33,471 nucleotides of DNA from a bacterium (GTDB lineage: Bacteria > Elusimicrobiota > Elusimicrobia > Elusimicrobiales > UBA9959). The notes beneath the pieces were generated by a model. The model saw nothing but the letters and a program-made list of their open reading frames with translations. It ran no database searches and was not told the origin of the DNA. Position numbers and translations under genes: made by a program. The DNA lies in assembly GCA_021811405.1 (NCBI GenBank), contig JAJZOZ010000012.1, forward strand, positions 1 through 33,471, read 5' to 3'. Of the stretch, positions 30,963 to 33,471 are shown piece by piece (position 1 is the first letter of the stretch; each line of letters starts with the position of its first letter).

Positions 30963-31907
30963 ATGAAAAGACACAAGATACTGGTTACGGGCGGCGCGGG
31001 CTTCATAGGCTCCCATCTCTGCCGCAGGCTGCTGTCCGAAGGCCACGACGTGCTGTGCGTGGACAGCCTCTTCACCGGCAGCAAGGACAACGTCCTCGAC
31101 CTGCTCGACGACAAGCGCTTCGAGTTCATCCGGCACGACATCTGCTCGCCGCTGGTCCTGGAAGTGGACCGCATCTACAACCTCGCCTGCCCGGCTTCCC
31201 CGGTGCATTACCAGTTCAACCCGGTGCACACCACGAAGACCTCGGTGAACGGCACCATCAACATGCTGGGCCTCGCGCGCCGCACGAAGGCGCGCATACT
31301 GCAGGCCTCGACCAGCGAGGTGTACGGCGATCCCGAGGTGCACCCGCAGCCGGAGGGCTACTGGGGCCGCGTGAACACCATCGGGCCCCGCGCCTGCTAC
31401 GACGAGGGCAAGCGCTGCGCCGAGACGCTGTTCTTCGACTACCACCGCCAGCACAAGCTGGACATCAAGGTGGCGCGCATCTTCAACACCTACGGCCCCA
31501 ACATGCATCCCAACGACGGGCGCGTGGTCAGCAACTTCATCGTCCAGGCGCTGCAGGACAAGGACATCACGATCTACGGCGACGGCTCGCAGACCCGCAG
31601 CTTCCAGTACGTGGACGACCTGGTGGGGGGGCTGCTGGCCTTGATGGAGAGCCCGGCCGGCTTCACCGGGCCCGTCAACATGGGCAATCCGGACGAGTTC
31701 ACCATCAGGCAGCTGGCCGAGAAGGTGCTGCAGCTGCTGCCGGAAAGCAAAAGCAAACTTATCTACAGACCGCTGCCGCAGGACGACCCGAAGCAGCGCC
31801 AGCCGGACATTTCCCTGGCCAGGGAGAAGCTGGGCTGGGAGCCGAAGATAAAACTGGACGACGGGCTGCGCAGGACCGTGGAGTATTTCCGCCGCACGCT
31901 CAAGTGA
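30963..31907 (+). CDS. uxs: UDP-glucuronate decarboxylase (UDP-xylose synthase)
   Basis: A 314-residue extended SDR that oxidises, decarboxylates and reduces UDP-glucuronate to UDP-xylose. Signatures are TGGAGFIG (9-16), [16 protein letters not shown] (73-88), the catalytic STSEVYGDP with S116-E119, and Y146/K150 in [25 protein letters not shown] and [16 protein letters not shown] follow. This set is nearly diagnostic for UXS. Length matches the single-domain bacterial and plant form. TAAAGG at 30948-30953 precedes the ATG at good spacing. The neighbouring UDP-glucose dehydrogenase supplies its substrate, so the pair gives UDP-glucuronate and UDP-xylose for glycan synthesis. Confidence 0.95.
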   Translation: MKRHKILVTGGAGFIGSHLCRRLLSEGHDVLCVDSLFTGSKDNVLDLLDDKRFEFIRHDICSPLVLEVDRIYNLACPASPVHYQFNPVHTTKTSVNGTINMLGLARRTKARILQASTSEVYGDPEVHPQPEGYWGRVNTIGPRACYDEGKRCAETLFFDYHRQHKLDIKVARIFNTYGPNMHPNDGRVVSNFIVQALQDKDITIYGDGSQTRSFQYVDDLVGGLLALMESPAGFTGPVNMGNPDEFTIRQLAEKVLQLLPESKSKLIYRPLPQDDPKQRQPDISLAREKLGWEPKIKLDDGLRRTVEYFRRTLK

Positions 31908-31941
31908 TCTTACAGCGATCCTTACCCACGAGAGAGGCTTC

Positions 31942-33300
31942 ATGAAGAAGATGAACAGATCCATCTGCTGCATAGGCGCGGGCTACATAGGCGGCCCGAC
32001 GATGGCCGCGATAGCCGACCACAACCACGACCGGAAGGTGGTGGTGGTGGACATCAACAAGAAGCGCATAGACGCCTGGAACTCGGACAGGATGCCCATC
32101 TTCGAGCCGGGCCTGGACGAGGTGGTCAAGCGCCGCCGCGGCAAGAACCTGTTCTTCTCCACCGACATAGACAAGGCGATACGCGACTGCGACATCATCT
32201 TCGTCGGGGTGAACACGCCCACCAAGACCTTCGGCCGCGGCGCGGGCTGCGCCTCGGACCTGCAGTTCTGGGAGGCCACCGCGCGCAACATAGTGAAGGT
32301 GGCCAACCGCGACAAGATAGTGGTGGAGAAGAGCACGCTGCCGGTGCGCACGGCGGAAGCCATGGAGCACATCCTGAGCCGCCACCCGAAGTACCATTTC
32401 GAAGTGCTGTCCAACCCGGAGTTCCTCGCCGAGGGCAGCGCGATCGCCGACCTGGAGAACCCGGACCGCGTGCTGATAGGCGGCCACCAGACGCCGCGCG
32501 GCAAGGCCGCCATTAAGGCGCTGGCCGAAGTGTACGCCTCCTGGGTGCCGAAGGAGCGGATACTTACGACCAACCTGTGGTCCTCCGAACTCTCCAAACT
32601 GGCCGCCAACGCGATGCTGGCCCAGCGCATCAGCTCCGTGAATTCCCTGTCCGCGCTCTGCGAGGCCACCGAGGCCGACATAGACCAGGTGGCGAAGGCC
32701 ATAGGCATGGACAGCCGCATAGGTCCCAAGTTCCTGAAGACCGGTCCCGGCTTCGGGGGCTCCTGCTTCAAGAAGGACATCCTCAACCTCGTCTACATCT
32801 GCGAGAGCTACGGCCTTGCGGAAGTGGCCGAGTACTGGCGGCAGGTGGTGGCGATAAACGACTACCAGCAGGAGCGCCTGGCGGGCAATATCCTCAGGAC
32901 GATGTTCAACACGCTGGCCAACAAGAAGCTGGCCGTGTTCGGCTTCGCTTTCAAGGCGAACACCAGCGACACGCGCGAGAGCCCGGCCATAGCGATAACG
33001 AAGCTGCTGGCCGCGGAGAAGGCGCAGATAACCATAACGGACCCCAAGGCCTTGGGGCACGTGGCCGAGGACCTGGGCGGGCTGGCCGCCGGGGTGAAGA
33101 CCACCGCGGACCCGTACGAGGCCGCCAGGGACGCCGACGCCATCATCCTGCTGACCGAATGGGAGCAGTTCAAGGGCCTGGACTACGAGAAGCTCTACAA
33201 GGGCATGCGCAAGCCGGCCTTCCTGTTCGACGGCCGCAACATGCTGGACCACGCGAAGCTGCGCCGGATCGGCTTCGAGGTCAAGGGCGTCGGCAAGTAG
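31942..33300 (+). CDS. ugd: UDP-glucose 6-dehydrogenase, eukaryote-like type
   Basis: A 452-residue NAD-dependent dehydrogenase that converts UDP-glucose to UDP-glucuronate. The order is: NAD domain (ICCIGAGYIGGPTMAAIADH), FEPGLDEVVKRRRGKNLFFS, VEKSTLPVRTAEAM and SNPEFLAEGSAI. TTNLWSSELSKLAANAMLAQ comes next, then the catalytic cysteine C275 in GPGFGGSCFKKDILNLVY. The motifs follow the animal/plant UGDH pattern (AWNSD, NTPTKT, NLWSSELSKL, YWRQVVAINDYQ) rather than the shorter bacterial TuaD/Ugd pattern. Start ATG 31942 follows AGAGAGG by four bases. ATG 31951 is an alternative only three codons in. Confidence 0.95.
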   Translation: MKKMNRSICCIGAGYIGGPTMAAIADHNHDRKVVVVDINKKRIDAWNSDRMPIFEPGLDEVVKRRRGKNLFFSTDIDKAIRDCDIIFVGVNTPTKTFGRGAGCASDLQFWEATARNIVKVANRDKIVVEKSTLPVRTAEAMEHILSRHPKYHFEVLSNPEFLAEGSAIADLENPDRVLIGGHQTPRGKAAIKALAEVYASWVPKERILTTNLWSSELSKLAANAMLAQRISSVNSLSALCEATEADIDQVAKAIGMDSRIGPKFLKTGPGFGGSCFKKDILNLVYICESYGLAEVAEYWRQVVAINDYQQERLAGNILRTMFNTLANKKLAVFGFAFKANTSDTRESPAIAITKLLAAEKAQITITDPKALGHVAEDLGGLAAGVKTTADPYEAARDADAIILLTEWEQFKGLDYEKLYKGMRKPAFLFDGRNMLDHAKLRRIGFEVKGVGK

Positions 33301-33466
33301 GCGGCCTCCGGGCGGCTGCAGGAGGGGGCCCCGCCTGGAAGCGGTGCCCTTTCCGTTTGAGGCGGGTCAAGGGAACGAAAAATCCAAATTTGCTACAATT
33401 ATTGCGTGGCGGCTGGTCCGCCGCGCTTGGTCCGCGATTTAAATTATATTAAGGAGAACCCTGAAA
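33301..33466 (+). promoter_or_regulatory. Intergenic region with extended -10 element and strong ribosome site
   Basis: This 166-base gap is the longest in the window. The left part (33301-33345) is GC-rich with imperfect inverted repeats (for example CCTCC 33305-33309 with GGAGG 33321-33325) that may weakly terminate the upstream transcript; there is no T run. TGCTACAAT at 33391-33399 is an extended -10 element. AAGGAG at 33451-33456 is a good ribosome site, ten bases before ATG 33467. The predicted leader is about 60 bases. Confidence 0.5.
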
Positions 33467-33471
33467 ATGGC
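33467..33471 (+). CDS. First codons of a gene cut by the window end
   Basis: ATG at 33467 followed by GC, after promoter-like TGCTACAAT and ribosome site AAGGAG. Only Met and part of a second codon (Ala if complete) are present, so nothing can be said about function. Having its own promoter and a strong ribosome site suggests it is a separate transcription unit from the sugar-nucleotide genes. Confidence 0.5.

Overview
The window is one long surface-polysaccharide (O-antigen or capsule type) biosynthesis locus. I count 30 complete genes plus a gene fragment at each edge. All are on the plus strand except one ligase/polymerase-like gene at 28809-30026. I see no rRNA, tRNA, insertion sequence or CRISPR array, and no gene-free stretch longer than about 170 bases. 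The DNA is GC-rich but uses ATA (Ile) and AGG (Arg) codons freely, which is unusual for GC-rich genomes. Combined with a TGCTAnAAT promoter signature, this made me think of a phylum such as Elusimicrobiota, but that is only an impression. LPS-type 3,6-dideoxyhexose genes, a ligase-like protein and a signal-peptide-bearing, beta-rich protein suggest a Gram-negative envelope.

Layout. (1) 1-2098: the tail of an FNR-type flavin reductase, a CDP-4-keto-sugar reductase (paratose synthase type) and CDP-paratose 2-epimerase. This is the end of a CDP-3,6-dideoxyhexose (tyvelose) pathway whose first genes would lie left of the window. (2) 2088-4865: a polyprenol-phosphate sugar synthase-like GT2, a GT87-like membrane transferase and an SDR. 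(3) 4876-11603: a six-gene cassette of thiamine-diphosphate enzyme, classical SDR, dehydroquinate-synthase-like cyclase, FGGY sugar kinase, NeuB-like synthase and HAD phosphatase. (4) 11605-15076: GtrA, GtrB and a 719-residue membrane protein, resembling a gtrABC glycosylation cassette. (5) 15178-23028: ColC/ColD-type genes for GDP-colitose, then a CgeB-like GT, a GT10 transferase, a Wzx flippase, a GT2 and a GT4. (6) 23096-28803: three enzymes for a UDP-2-acetamido-2,6-dideoxy-L-hexose, a WbuB-like GT4 and the initiating polyprenyl-phosphate sugar-1-phosphate transferase. (7) 28809-33300: a ligase/polymerase on the minus strand, a secreted protein that seems to start at CTG, UDP-xylose synthase and a eukaryote-type UDP-glucose dehydrogenase.

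Working together, the initiating transferase would load the lipid carrier and the GTs would extend the repeat from CDP-, GDP- and UDP-deoxysugars. Wzx would flip it, and the ligase/polymerase-like protein would finish it. The two polyprenol-sugar modules could decorate it on the outer side of the inner membrane. Genes are tightly packed: eight junctions are 4-base ATGA overlaps.

The most interesting part is the 4876-11603 cassette. A NeuB-like C-C bond-forming enzyme next to a DHQ-synthase-like cyclase parallels DAHP synthase plus DHQ synthase of the shikimate pathway. With a kinase, a phosphatase, a TPP enzyme and an SDR, it looks like a pathway to a carbocyclic or branched higher-carbon sugar for the polysaccharide. 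I know of no characterised pathway with this enzyme set. The cyclase gene also carries a run of ten G, a possible slip-strand switch.
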